Shown in pieces: positions 24,767-32,056 of a stretch of DNA of 34,827 nt; position 1 is the first letter of the stretch, and the number at the start of each line of letters is the position of its first letter. The stretch spans positions 1 to 34,827 of the forward strand of contig JALERP010000076.1 in NCBI GenBank assembly GCA_022764085.1, written 5' to 3'. The notes under the pieces were generated by a model. It was not told the DNA's origin. It ran no database searches and worked only from the letters and a program-made list of their open reading frames with translations. Both the position numbers and the translations under genes were made by a program. The stretch is from Prevotella sp. (GTDB taxonomy: Bacteria > Bacteroidota > Bacteroidia > Bacteroidales > Bacteroidaceae).

Positions 24767-26413
24767 TCAGTTGTCTTTTTCTTTTAGGAAAGCAATAATC
24801 TTGCTTATCTGTATAGAATCCCTTTCGGATATTGCATCGTAGCCCACCTTTTCAGGGTTTTTCATAAAGAATTCCCTAAGTTCCCTTCCACAAGTGTTCA
24901 TATAGTAATTTCTCTTCTCGGCATAGTTGGGCGAATATTTCTGAGTTCCTGCCACCATGAGGTTTCCGAGGCAGTCGGCGGCAAATTCCCACCTTTCTTC
25001 CGACCAGCTTCCTCCCATGTGCTGTATGTCCCTTGCCGAGAGCACGTGGTCGCAGCAGAAGTGCCCCCATGCCGCCTCCCTCTGCAGGTATTCCGCCAGC
25101 AGGGCGTATCCCCACTTTAGCTTTCCCAAATAGATGAACGAGAACTCGTTGACATCCTTCGGCACGATTTCTATTTTCTGTCCGTTCATCACCTGTCGTA
25201 TGATGTAGTATATGCCGTATTTGACGTATGTGGTTGAGCCCATCGAGTAGCAGTATCTCACTATGTCCTTCATGGTTTTCTCCAGTTCGGGGATATTGTC
25301 GAATCCGTTGCGGAAGAGGTATGCCACGGCAGCGTACTTGGGGAATGCGTTGGTGTATATGTTGATGAGTTGCAGCCACTTGGCAAGGCTCGTCTCGCGG
25401 CATGCCTCCATGTCGTACCTCTGCAGCACTGCGTCGATGCGCTCAAGTTCGTCCATGATTTCCTCATATCCCTTGCGGTTGAGCACCGAGTCTGCCGATG
25501 TGAAGAACTCCCTCAGTCCGATTTCGTTGCGTGTTATTCCAGCCAGTCCGCGCTCGATGTGCGAGTAGAACCTGAACAGGTCGTCGATGGTTTTGTTCCT
25601 TGCGTCGCACGACTCCTTTAGCGTCTGCCACCGCTCAATGAAATCCTTCTTTCCCTTCTCGGTTGTGGCCTTGTTGTAGAGCTTTGCCTTGAATATGTCG
25701 GCGTCCTGCAGGTTCATGCCGCGGTTGTTGATGGTCTCGAATATGGTGAGGGCTTTTCCCTCGGCGTCTGCCATTGTCGTGCCGCTCAGTTCAATGGGCA
25801 GAAGGGTGACCCGCTCGAGTGTGAACCTGAGGAACTGTGCGAGTTCCTTTTGTCCGTAGTTTTCATTAAATTCCACAAATCTGTGAAAGAAGAACATCAG
25901 GTTGGTCTTCAGTGCATTTCCGGCACGCCTGAATTCGGGCTTGCCCTGCCTGTTGAGAGTTGTGGCGAGCACCTCGCTCATGCGTTTGTAGTCCCACTCG
26001 TAAATTTCTTTCAACGTAGCCTCATTGTCCGACTCGTATATTTCCGACCTGATTTTCTTCTCGCTCTGGCTTCCGTCCCAGTTGTATGTGCAAAGTGCGT
26101 CCTTCAGCACTTTCATGTCAGGGAAAATGGTCGATACAGCCTTGTACATGAGCCAGATGGTGGTGATGCGTTGTTGTCCGTCCACCACCCTTGGTTTTTT
26201 GACGCCGGTTTCCCTCTCGCTCACGGCAAGCACGACGTTTCCGAGGAAATAGTCCATTTTCTGGTTGTATGCTGCGATGATGTCGTCGTATAGTTGGGCG
26301 CATTGGTCGAGCCCCCAGCTGTATGGGCGTTGGTATGCCGGTATGACATACAGTTCCCTGCCCGTGAACATGCTCATCAGGCTCGATTGTTGTGCAAAAA
26401 GTTGTATAGCCAT
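24767..26413 (-). CDS. DUF262/DUF1524 (GmrSD-like) nuclease
   Basis: 548 residues. The N-terminal DUF262 domain shows YVIPAYQRPYSWG (22-34) and the DGQQR motif (78-82) that in GmrSD/SspE-type proteins is tied to NTP-dependent sensing. The C-terminal part resembles the DUF1524 HNH nuclease: CDHVL (454-458, H456 as the general base candidate), GNLMVAG (483-489) and NYAEKRNYY (496-504). The usual proline after EHI-x is absent, so the active site is a variant. Known relatives include type IV restriction enzymes that cut modified phage DNA. The frame runs without break, ATG at 26413. It lies between an HTH-like gene and the ATPase gene. Confidence 0.87.
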   Translation of the reverse strand: MAIQLFAQQSSLMSMFTGRELYVIPAYQRPYSWGLDQCAQLYDDIIAAYNQKMDYFLGNVVLAVSERETGVKKPRVVDGQQRITTIWLMYKAVSTIFPDMKVLKDALCTYNWDGSQSEKKIRSEIYESDNEATLKEIYEWDYKRMSEVLATTLNRQGKPEFRRAGNALKTNLMFFFHRFVEFNENYGQKELAQFLRFTLERVTLLPIELSGTTMADAEGKALTIFETINNRGMNLQDADIFKAKLYNKATTEKGKKDFIERWQTLKESCDARNKTIDDLFRFYSHIERGLAGITRNEIGLREFFTSADSVLNRKGYEEIMDELERIDAVLQRYDMEACRETSLAKWLQLINIYTNAFPKYAAVAYLFRNGFDNIPELEKTMKDIVRYCYSMGSTTYVKYGIYYIIRQVMNGQKIEIVPKDVNEFSFIYLGKLKWGYALLAEYLQREAAWGHFCCDHVLSARDIQHMGGSWSEERWEFAADCLGNLMVAGTQKYSPNYAEKRNYYMNTCGRELREFFMKNPEKVGYDAISERDSIQISKIIAFLKEKDN

Positions 26414-26454
26414 GATGTTGAAAAATATTTAAGTTTAAAAGCCGTCCCGGCTGC

Positions 26455-26802
26455 TCATGTCAAGATGTTCTCCTTTCCAATACGCAGCTTCACATCCTCA
26501 GTGAGCTGGTATTTGAACGTGTCGATCCTCAATGTCTCCTGCACGAGCATCTGGAGTGCATCCTTGCCATCACCCGAACGTGCCAAGGCAATGAAGTTCG
26601 TAAGCGCGCGTTTCCAGAAGTTGACGCTCACCCCGGGCCGCATATTGCGTATCCGACCGAGCTTGTTGCGGTCTAATCCCGTTACGTCCTCCAGTTCTCT
26701 CATCGAACGGATTTTCCTGATTCCCATGTAGGCCTCAAGCACCTCGGCCGCCCCCGGCTGCCACGGCGCACATAGTTCTTGGAAAATGTCATTACGAGCC
26801 AT
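26455..26802 (-). CDS. Small helix-turn-helix-like protein upstream of the DUF262 gene
   Basis: 115 residues, mostly helical. SMRELEDVTGLDRNKLGRIR (about 33-52) reads as a helix-turn-helix, so a transcriptional regulator is likely. The rest (VNFWKRALTNFIALARSGDG, then a basic-acidic tail ending RIGKENILT) is not recognised. It is first in the minus-strand row, 41 bp before the DUF262 gene, and divergent from the VirE gene, so it could control its own operon or both sides. Not an obvious XRE family member; call made from sequence look and position. Confidence 0.55.
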   Translation of the reverse strand: MARNDIFQELCAPWQPGAAEVLEAYMGIRKIRSMRELEDVTGLDRNKLGRIRNMRPGVSVNFWKRALTNFIALARSGDGKDALQMLVQETLRIDTFKYQLTEDVKLRIGKENILT

Positions 26803-26910
26803 AATGATGCCTCGAATGTACTTCTAAGCACCAAAAGAGCATTGGATTTATGACATTTTAACTATTGTGGCCCCTGTTTCCATATAGCCAGGAGTAAGGC
26901 AGAAAACATA

Positions 26911-26918
26911 TAACTTTG
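26911..26918 (+). promoter_or_regulatory. -7 element upstream of the VirE gene
   Basis: TAACTTTG followed by C, 40 bp before the start codon. No good -33 TTTG is seen, so it may need an activator. Confidence 0.45.
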
Positions 26919-26958
26919 CAGCCGAAACGACTATGATTTATAATTAATTGATAAGACT

Positions 26959-29166
26959 ATGAACAAGATTCTCATTTCCGTGTACCCGAGTTGTCACAGC
27001 ACACTGGCACACAATGACGTCACCCTCGCCGAGGTTTATGACAAAATCAGGAACAACGAAGAGTTGCGCCAACGTACATTAAATTACCGCAAGGCCATCG
27101 AAGCCAATCTGCCCGCCAAACAGCTCAAGAAGCTCAAGGCGGAACAGTTTCCGATGCTTATGCCGGCAGCCCGGTTCAAGGGCGGCCGCGACATGGAGCA
27201 TCTTGAGAGCTACACGTATATGTGCCAGTGCGACATCGACAACCTCCCTCCCGACATGCTTGAGGAGGCAAAGAGACGTGTGCGTATGCTAAAGTTCGTG
27301 GCCATGTATCACGTGAGCATGAGCGGCCACGGACTGCATATCTATTACTTCTATCAGATACCCAACAGTGGATTTACGCCTCAGGTGTATCAGCAGGCGT
27401 TCATCCAGGGCAATGAGTGCATTTCAAACTCCATCCCCGCCGACTACGACGCTGCCGTCGGCAAGGCCAACCACGGTTCGTCGATATGCCATGACCCCGA
27501 TGCGTGGTTTAACCCCGACGCCGAGCCATTCAAGGTGGATATGACTCTCAACGCCAAAAAGCGCGGCAAGAACGACCGTATCTCCAATGCCTCGCGTATT
27601 ACCGAGGAGATGTGGCCTGCGGCATGGACAGTGGAGAAGGTATTCGCCTTTGCACAGCAGTGCGTCAACAAGTCGTCAACCGGCGAGTTTGTCCAAGGCA
27701 ACCGCAACAAGTATCTCGTCCGCCTTGCCATGACACTCTCAGACTTCGGCATGCAACAGGCACATGCCGCCCAGCTTATGGAACAGGAGTATGCCTCGCA
27801 GTATGGCGAGGAGTCGATACCCTCGCTCGTTGAAGGATGCTACAAGACCGCCGCTCCTATGCACGGTATGAAGTCACTTCCTAATGGCAGTGGCAATAAG
27901 GACAGCGGCAAGAAGGGCGAGGTGAAGATGCAAGTTGCAGCCAGTTTCCTGCGAAACCAAGGCTTGCGTTTTGATGTCATCACTCATAAGCTGAAACGTG
28001 CGGACATGTCAGATGTGACCGACCGCGACATCAACTCGATGCTTCTTGCGTGCAACGTTGAGACATGTCAGAATATTTCAGCCCAGACATTCCGTTCGGC
28101 CCTGATGAGCAACTGCATCCCCGAGTTCAACCCCCTCACCGAGTATCTCGACATGGCGGTAAAGATGGCTGACACCAATCCCTGCGACAGTTCATACATC
28201 GACCAAGTAGCCGATATGGTTCACGTCATTCCTGTTCCGTCATTCTCCACTTCCGCCCCGGATTCCTCGCCAGAAGGGCATGGTGAGCTTAACACTCTCT
28301 GGCACACCTGCTTCCGCAAATGGTTTGTGTCGATGGTGGCATCGTGGATGAACCCCAAGGTTGTCAACCATCAGATACTCGTGCTAATCGGCCCTCAGGG
28401 AATCTTCAAGAGCACCTGGCTCGACGCTCTCATCCCCGACACCCTCGTCAGCTACCGCTGCCGCCAGTCGGGCTCCAACTTCAGAGACAAGGACGAACAG
28501 CTGCGCTGCGCTGAGTTTGCCATGGTCAACTATGATGAGTTCGACCGTCTGTCAAGCTCCGACCTCGACAATCTGAAGGCACTTATCACCGCTCCCGACG
28601 TCAACATCCGCGCTCCCTACGGCACCGCCAAAGAGCGCCGTGTGCGCATAGCCTCATATTGCGCCTCGGGCAACAAGTTCCAGTTTCTGACCGACCAAAC
28701 CGGCAACCGCCGCTTCCTGCCCTTCTACGTCGCTCACATCGATTCGCCCTTCGACCGTCCCATCGACCATCCCCGGCTTTATGCCGAGGCAGTGCGGCTG
28801 ATAAACGAGGGTTTCACCTATTGGTTCACCTACGATGAGATACAGCAGCTCAGCAAGCATGTTGACCAATTCGCCGACCGTTCACCAGAGGAAGAGCTTC
28901 TCGACGTATATTTCGACATCCCGCGCGCTGCAGGCAAGGAGGCGCGCACCGTGCACTTCCTCACCACCTCCGAGATACAGGCAAAGCTGGTGAGCTATGG
29001 CAATCTACATCGTCCCATCCCGCTTCGCACCCTGTGCCAGATACTCGACAACAAGGGATTCCAGCGAATGCGCAACGGCAACAAGAGAGGCTACCTCGTG
29101 GTGGAACTTGAGGCCACCGAGATCAACAGTCGTCGTATAGCCTCCTCCGGCTCACTGCCTTTCTGA
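26959..29166 (+). CDS. VirE-type primase/helicase with BT4734-like N-terminal domain
   Basis: 735 residues. The N-terminal third is the BT4734-like domain (primase-like: YMCQCDIDNLPP, then YHVSMSGHGLHIYYFY). A middle linker carries a KKGEVKMQV stretch. The VirE helicase domain follows with Walker A GPQGIFKST (478-486), Walker B AMVNYDEFD (about 521-529) and the sensor region ASYCASGNKFQFLTDQTGNR. A C-terminal DUF3874 domain closes the protein (about 645-715). Such proteins are predicted to unwind and prime DNA for mobile elements. It heads the block VirE-DUF4248-HU-tiny protein-amidase, found widely in Bacteroidetes and often near capsule loci, with no experimentally settled function that I know of. 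Confidence 0.9.
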   Translation: MNKILISVYPSCHSTLAHNDVTLAEVYDKIRNNEELRQRTLNYRKAIEANLPAKQLKKLKAEQFPMLMPAARFKGGRDMEHLESYTYMCQCDIDNLPPDMLEEAKRRVRMLKFVAMYHVSMSGHGLHIYYFYQIPNSGFTPQVYQQAFIQGNECISNSIPADYDAAVGKANHGSSICHDPDAWFNPDAEPFKVDMTLNAKKRGKNDRISNASRITEEMWPAAWTVEKVFAFAQQCVNKSSTGEFVQGNRNKYLVRLAMTLSDFGMQQAHAAQLMEQEYASQYGEESIPSLVEGCYKTAAPMHGMKSLPNGSGNKDSGKKGEVKMQVAASFLRNQGLRFDVITHKLKRADMSDVTDRDINSMLLACNVETCQNISAQTFRSALMSNCIPEFNPLTEYLDMAVKMADTNPCDSSYIDQVADMVHVIPVPSFSTSAPDSSPEGHGELNTLWHTCFRKWFVSMVASWMNPKVVNHQILVLIGPQGIFKSTWLDALIPDTLVSYRCRQSGSNFRDKDEQLRCAEFAMVNYDEFDRLSSSDLDNLKALITAPDVNIRAPYGTAKERRVRIASYCASGNKFQFLTDQTGNRRFLPFYVAHIDSPFDRPIDHPRLYAEAVRLINEGFTYWFTYDEIQQLSKHVDQFADRSPEEELLDVYFDIPRAAGKEARTVHFLTTSEIQAKLVSYGNLHRPIPLRTLCQILDNKGFQRMRNGNKRGYLVVELEATEINSRRIASSGSLPF

Positions 29167-29184
29167 GCGTCAGAAGGCTCTTTC

Positions 29185-29300
29185 TGCCACATATGCCACA
29201 TAATATATAACATTTATAATAATGAATAATATAATTTTATTTTTTATTATATATATATATATATTTATATAATGTACGCATATACGTGGCGTATGTGGCA
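29185..29300. promoter_or_regulatory. Inverted iteron pair around an AT-rich block
   Basis: Two exact direct copies of TGCCACATA (29185-29202) face an inverted pair TACGTGGCG/TATGTGGCA (29283-29300). The 17-base arms match with two changes. The roughly 80 bp between is almost pure A/T, with a long TA run. This looks like an operator set or a small origin (iterons plus easily melted DNA). Confidence 0.6.
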
Positions 29301-29355
29301 TAACACCACGGCAACATGCCGCAAACGAACAATAATTCTAAAAAAATCCAGTATT

Positions 29356-29553
29356 ATGAAACGTAGAGATTTGGCAAAAATGTATTTTCCCGACAAGCAG
29401 CCCCGCGAGGCTGTCAGGTCGTTGCTCGGATGGATCAAGAACTGCCCCGACCTTATGGCGGCACTGAATGAGCTCAACACCCCATATATCCACAAGCAGG
29501 AGTTCACTGCCCGCCAAGTGCGGCTCATAATGGAGTATCTCGGCGATCCATGA
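29356..29553 (+). CDS. DUF4248 family protein
   Basis: 65 residues from ATG 29356 (MKRRDLAKMYFPDKQPREAV), the normal DUF4248 size. The longer frame from 29272 would run through the repeat arm and is not supported. The pattern AVRSLLGWIKNCPDLMAALN plus a helical C-terminus is diagnostic. Function unknown; the gene nearly always sits between a VirE protein and an HU-like protein in Bacteroidetes. The helical, Arg/Lys-rich sequence suggests DNA binding, as an inference. Its TGA overlaps the ATG of a repeat-containing ORF (ATGA, 29550-29553). Confidence 0.87.
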   Translation: MKRRDLAKMYFPDKQPREAVRSLLGWIKNCPDLMAALNELNTPYIHKQEFTARQVRLIMEYLGDP

Positions 29554-29816
29554 AGTTTTGGGCTATAGGGGAGGCAAAGGTTTCTTGCCCCTGCTCATCC
29601 CCTCAAGTGCTTGCCCTGTCCACATGTCAAGTGAATGGGGCATTCACTTGCCGGGTGCTTGCCCTATCTACTCGCAGGGTGCTTGCCCTATCCACTCGCC
29701 AGGTGATTGCCCTATCCACTCGCCAGGTGATTGCCCTATCTACCATATCACGCGACGGTACGCGTGACAGGAAGCCATTAAAGGTGGAATTTGAGAAATA
29801 TTTGGGAAATATTTGA
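29550..29816 (+). CDS. Doubtful ORF across 24-bp repeats
   Basis: 88 codons with an ATGA start overlap to DUF4248, but most of the frame is a 24-bp tandem repeat giving VLALSTRQ-like octapeptides. A second plus-strand frame (29558-29767) is also open through the repeat. No family is recognised, so the repeat may be non-coding. Confidence 0.25.
   Translation: MKFWAIGEAKVSCPCSSPQVLALSTCQVNGAFTCRVLALSTRRVLALSTRQVIALSTRQVIALSTISRDGTRDRKPLKVEFEKYLGNI
29607..29750 (+). repeat. Six tandem 24-bp repeats
   Basis: Units start at 29607, 29631, 29655, 29679, 29703 and 29727, most reading GTGCTTGCCCTATCCACTCG plus CCAG. Units 3 to 6 are nearly identical and unit 1 is diverged. Unit 2 differs: with its flanks it is a perfect hairpin, AAGTGAATG-GGG-CATTCACTT (29629-29649). 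Confidence 0.9.
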
Positions 29817-29820
29817 GAAC

Positions 29821-29850
29821 TGCACAGTATTGCACAATATTGCACATCTC
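29821..29850 (+). promoter_or_regulatory. Three 10-bp phased repeats before the HU-like gene
   Basis: TGCACAGTAT, TGCACAATAT, TGCACATCTC follow each other at exactly one helical turn, ending 16 bp before a TATCTTTG -7 element. This is an operator-like arrangement. Confidence 0.5.
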
Positions 29851-29866
29851 CCAATTTTTTTTGTTG

Positions 29867-29874
29867 TATCTTTG
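29867..29874 (+). promoter_or_regulatory. -7 element of the HU-like gene
   Basis: TATCTTTG followed by C. The transcript would have a leader of about 175 bases, which contains CTCTTTGACATTCTGA and short inverted repeats (for example GTTCT-ACA-AGAAC near 29897). Confidence 0.55.
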
Positions 29875-30054
29875 CATCAGAAAAAAAGAAACAACGGTTC
29901 TACAAGAACTCCTCGCTCTTTGACATTCTGACACATCATCATTTGGGAATTCACGCATCAAAAATATTTTTTTCTCTTTATTGTTTAACCCCTGCCGGGC
30001 ACAGGCGCAAGCCAGTGTAAATACCAAGTCCCATACCGGCGATGGGCATTCATT

Positions 30055-30648
30055 ATGAGTAAAGCATACAAAGTAACCAAGCGCACGGTGATGTTCGACA
30101 AGGAGAACCCCAAGACCGTGTACAGTGTCCAACCCGTCAACTACGGTACGCTCTCTACCGAAGATGTTGCCAACCAGATTGCCGCCGAGTCATCGGCCAC
30201 TCCCGGAGACGTGAAGAACGTGCTCGACCGCTACGCCTACTACGTGAAGGAGAACCTCAAGAAGGGCTATCAGATCCAGCTCCTCGGCTTTGGTAACCTG
30301 ACCATCCGTTTCATCACGAGCGGTACGGCGAAGAGCGAGAAGGAGGCCACTGCCAAGCTCATCCAGAGTCTTGTGCCCAGCTTCACCCCCTCGTTCAAGT
30401 TCGTCAACGGCAAGCGCATCTACGACCTCCTTCCCGACAAGATTACTCTCGTGAAGTACAACGGCTCGCCTGCTCCTGACAACACCGGAGGCAGCGACGA
30501 CACCGGAGGCAGCGACGACACTGGTGGCAGCGACAACACTGGAGGCACTGATGACCAGCCGCCATTGCTGGAAGGTGATGAGAACGGCGGCGATTCCGGC
30601 TCGGGTTCGGGTCCTGGCTCTGACGAAGATTTCACTATCGAGGGCTAA
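30055..30648 (+). CDS. HU-like DNA-binding protein with acidic repeat tail
   Basis: 197 residues. Residues 1-125 are an HU-HIG type fold as found in Bacteroidetes (VANQIAAESSATPGDVKNVL, LKKGYQIQLLGFGNLTIRFI, VNGKRIYDLLPDKITLVKYN). The remaining 70 are a disordered acidic tail with three to four GGSDDT/GGSDNT repeats, ending GSGPGSDEDFTIEG. HU folds bend and organise DNA; the tail is unusual and could recruit partners or mimic DNA charge. Third gene of the VirE block, preceded by phased repeats and a promoter. The repeat DNA (12-15 bp units near 30484-30545) could vary in length between strains. Confidence 0.88.
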   Translation: MSKAYKVTKRTVMFDKENPKTVYSVQPVNYGTLSTEDVANQIAAESSATPGDVKNVLDRYAYYVKENLKKGYQIQLLGFGNLTIRFITSGTAKSEKEATAKLIQSLVPSFTPSFKFVNGKRIYDLLPDKITLVKYNGSPAPDNTGGSDDTGGSDDTGGSDNTGGTDDQPPLLEGDENGGDSGSGSGPGSDEDFTIEG

Positions 30649-30710
30649 AAAACCGTTTCACATTATGACACATGGAGTTTTTAATTATGATTTATCTTAA
30701 AACATCGAGT

Positions 30711-30806
30711 ATGAAGATCAACTGGAAACAAGTAGCTCTTTACATCTTGCGCATTCTTGAGTTGATTGTCACCGGCGCTGCCGGAGGTACCATCACGCAA
30801 CTCTAA
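30711..30806 (+). CDS. Tiny conserved protein ('smalll protein' type)
   Basis: 31 residues, MKINWKQVALYILRILELIV then a Gly/Ala/Thr-rich end TGAAGGTITQL. One hydrophobic helix suggests a membrane peptide. It matches the short protein regularly placed between HU-like and amidase genes in Bacteroides VirE blocks. An in-frame ATG at 30687 would add eight residues; the ATG at 30711 gives the usual length. Confidence 0.78.
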   Translation: MKINWKQVALYILRILELIVTGAAGGTITQL

Positions 30807-30820
30807 TCTCTTTTGTTGTG

Positions 30821-30916
30821 GTCAGCAATTGCCTGGAATTGACAGCAATCTTCATTAATTTTTCTTTGGAGATTATATTGCTGAATAATTGCTGTTCATT
30901 TCCGGGTATTGCTGAC
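30821..30916. repeat. Nested CAGCAAT iterons upstream of the amidase gene
   Basis: Five copies of the octamer family: GTCAGCAAT (30821-30829), GACAGCAAT (30841-30849), ATTGCTGA (30877-30884), ATTGCTGT (30888-30895), ATTGCTGAC (30908-30916). The outermost pair is a perfect 9-bp inverted repeat with the others nested inside. Confidence 0.75.
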
Positions 30917-30941
30917 AACATGTACTTAAATTCCATTTATT

Positions 30942-31460
30942 ATGATTTCAGAACAATTTCCAATGACCATTTCCGGCTCCCGGGTAGCCACCGAGGACAT
31001 TCTCCTCACAAAGGTGGAATCAGGCGTCTTTATGGCTGCCGACTCTGTCAGCTACATCATCATCCACTGTTCAGCCACAAGGGAAGACCGCGACTATAGC
31101 GTTGAGCAGCTTAAGCGCGACCATCTCGCCCGTGGCTTCATCGAAGTTGGCTATCACTATTACGTCCGCAAGGATGGCACTGTGACTCAGCATCGCCGCC
31201 TTAATGAGGTAGGCGCACATTGCCGCCCCTTCAACCGCTGCTCCATAGGCGTATGTTACGAAGGCGGTCTCGATGCGAATGGCAAACCGAAAGACACTCG
31301 CACCATCCTCCAGCGCGGCTCTCTCACGGGGCTTCTTCTCGACCTCCGCCGTCGTTTTCCCAAGGCAGTCATCCGGGGTCACAACGAGATGCCCGGAGCC
31401 ATCCCGAAAGCCTGCCCTTGCTTCAAGGCTTCAATCGAGTATGCCTATCTGATGAAGTGA
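30942..31460 (+). CDS. N-acetylmuramoyl-L-alanine amidase (Amidase_2/PGRP fold)
   Basis: 172 residues. A zinc amidase of the T7 lysozyme type that cuts the lactyl-peptide bond of peptidoglycan. Ligands are visible: H42 in IIIHCSATRE, H147 in IRGHNEMP and C158 in KACPCF, with Y71 and the YHYYVRKDGT block forming the active site. No signal peptide is seen, so export, if any, is by lysis or another route, as for phage endolysins. The N-terminal 30 residues before MAADSVSY are not conserved in the fold, so a start at 31032 is possible. Last gene of the VirE block. Confidence 0.9.
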   Translation: MISEQFPMTISGSRVATEDILLTKVESGVFMAADSVSYIIIHCSATREDRDYSVEQLKRDHLARGFIEVGYHYYVRKDGTVTQHRRLNEVGAHCRPFNRCSIGVCYEGGLDANGKPKDTRTILQRGSLTGLLLDLRRRFPKAVIRGHNEMPGAIPKACPCFKASIEYAYLMK

Positions 31461-31473
31461 GACATTGCGGCGG

Positions 31474-31510
31474 GGCGGTCTTACATAAAGTAAAGACCCT
31501 ACAGCGGATG
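31474..31510 (+). repeat. Dispersed 37-bp repeat, copy 3
   Basis: Identical to 1959-1995 over all 37 bases. It lies 13 bp after the amidase stop. Confidence 0.85.
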
Positions 31511-31534
31511 ATTTCCCGTTGTTATTTGTGATAA

Positions 31535-31614
31535 ATGCGGCGGATTGTCGCAGATGTTCTTCATTTTTGAACACAGAGTTACGGAGTCACAGTGTTTTTC
31601 TCTGTATCTTCAGA
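31535..31614 (+). repeat. 80-bp repeat, copy 1
   Basis: About 75 of 80 bases are identical to 32137-32216, both in the same orientation, beginning ATGC(G/A)GCGGATTG and ending TCTCTGTATCTTCAGA. Confidence 0.85.
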
Positions 31615-31758
31615 AAACTTAATCTATGGTCTCTGTGCCTCTGTGGCTCTGTGTTCAATATCAAATTACCATAATGTCTTGGGCTTAATTCGGGATGCCG
31701 CGGATTGCCGCAGATGTATCCATTTGATTATCTATGATTTCTCGTTATTCTACAATCG

Positions 31759-32043
31759 TCATAGCCATTTGGAAATTATTTCCTTTGTCTTAGTTGATAT
31801 ATAGGGCTTGTATTGAGAATAGTCAACAGACGACAAATCAGCATGGTCGGTAGAATCCCAATCCGGGAATGCGGATAGTTTTTCAGCTAACTCCTCATCT
31901 GTAAGGGCAGATTTTCTGACTCTTCTTTTGGATTCGCCCAAATCCTCATATAGATGATCTGCCAACCATCTTTTGTTTGAATCAGTCAAGGATGATAACA
32001 TCCTATATATACTTTCCATCGACATTGTTGCTTCCATAATCAT
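31759..32043 (-). CDS. Orphan antitoxin-like small protein
   Basis: 94 residues from ATG 32043 (MIMEATMSMESIYRMLSSLT). The pattern SIYRMLSSLTDSNKRWLADHL then LTDEELAEKLSAFPDW is that of small Bacteroidetes antitoxin-type proteins that precede PIN or RelE-like toxins. No toxin follows on the minus strand: the downstream 300 bp is repeat DNA. It has its own consensus promoter. The ATG at 32079 would lie upstream of the transcription start, so the shorter form is chosen. Confidence 0.65.
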   Translation of the reverse strand: MIMEATMSMESIYRMLSSLTDSNKRWLADHLYEDLGESKRRVRKSALTDEELAEKLSAFPDWDSTDHADLSSVDYSQYKPYISTKTKEIISKWL

Positions 32044-32056
32044 TGTAAATTTTCGG

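Larger units (their letters stand above)
31461..31758. other. Spacer with three dispersed repeats
   Basis: No gene seen. It contains the 37-bp repeat (31474-31510), the first copy of the 80-bp repeat (31535-31614), and an inverted CACAGAG-type partner (about 31634-31656) that makes 31563-31662 a loose palindrome. A third GCGGATTGCCGCAGATG core lies near 31701-31717. Confidence 0.75.

Noticed and set aside
24876..26293. Several ORFs of 65-175 codons inside the DUF262 gene
   Set aside because: Frame shadows; the DUF262/DUF1524 frame explains the region.
27444..27752. 102-codon minus-strand ORF in the VirE gene
   Set aside because: Antisense shadow without a start context or family.
29607..29750. 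CRISPR array
   Set aside because: The 24-bp units are contiguous with no spacers, and no cas gene is present.
31592..31804. 70-codon plus-strand ORF
   Set aside because: Runs through dispersed repeat DNA and overlaps the antitoxin-like gene on the other strand.
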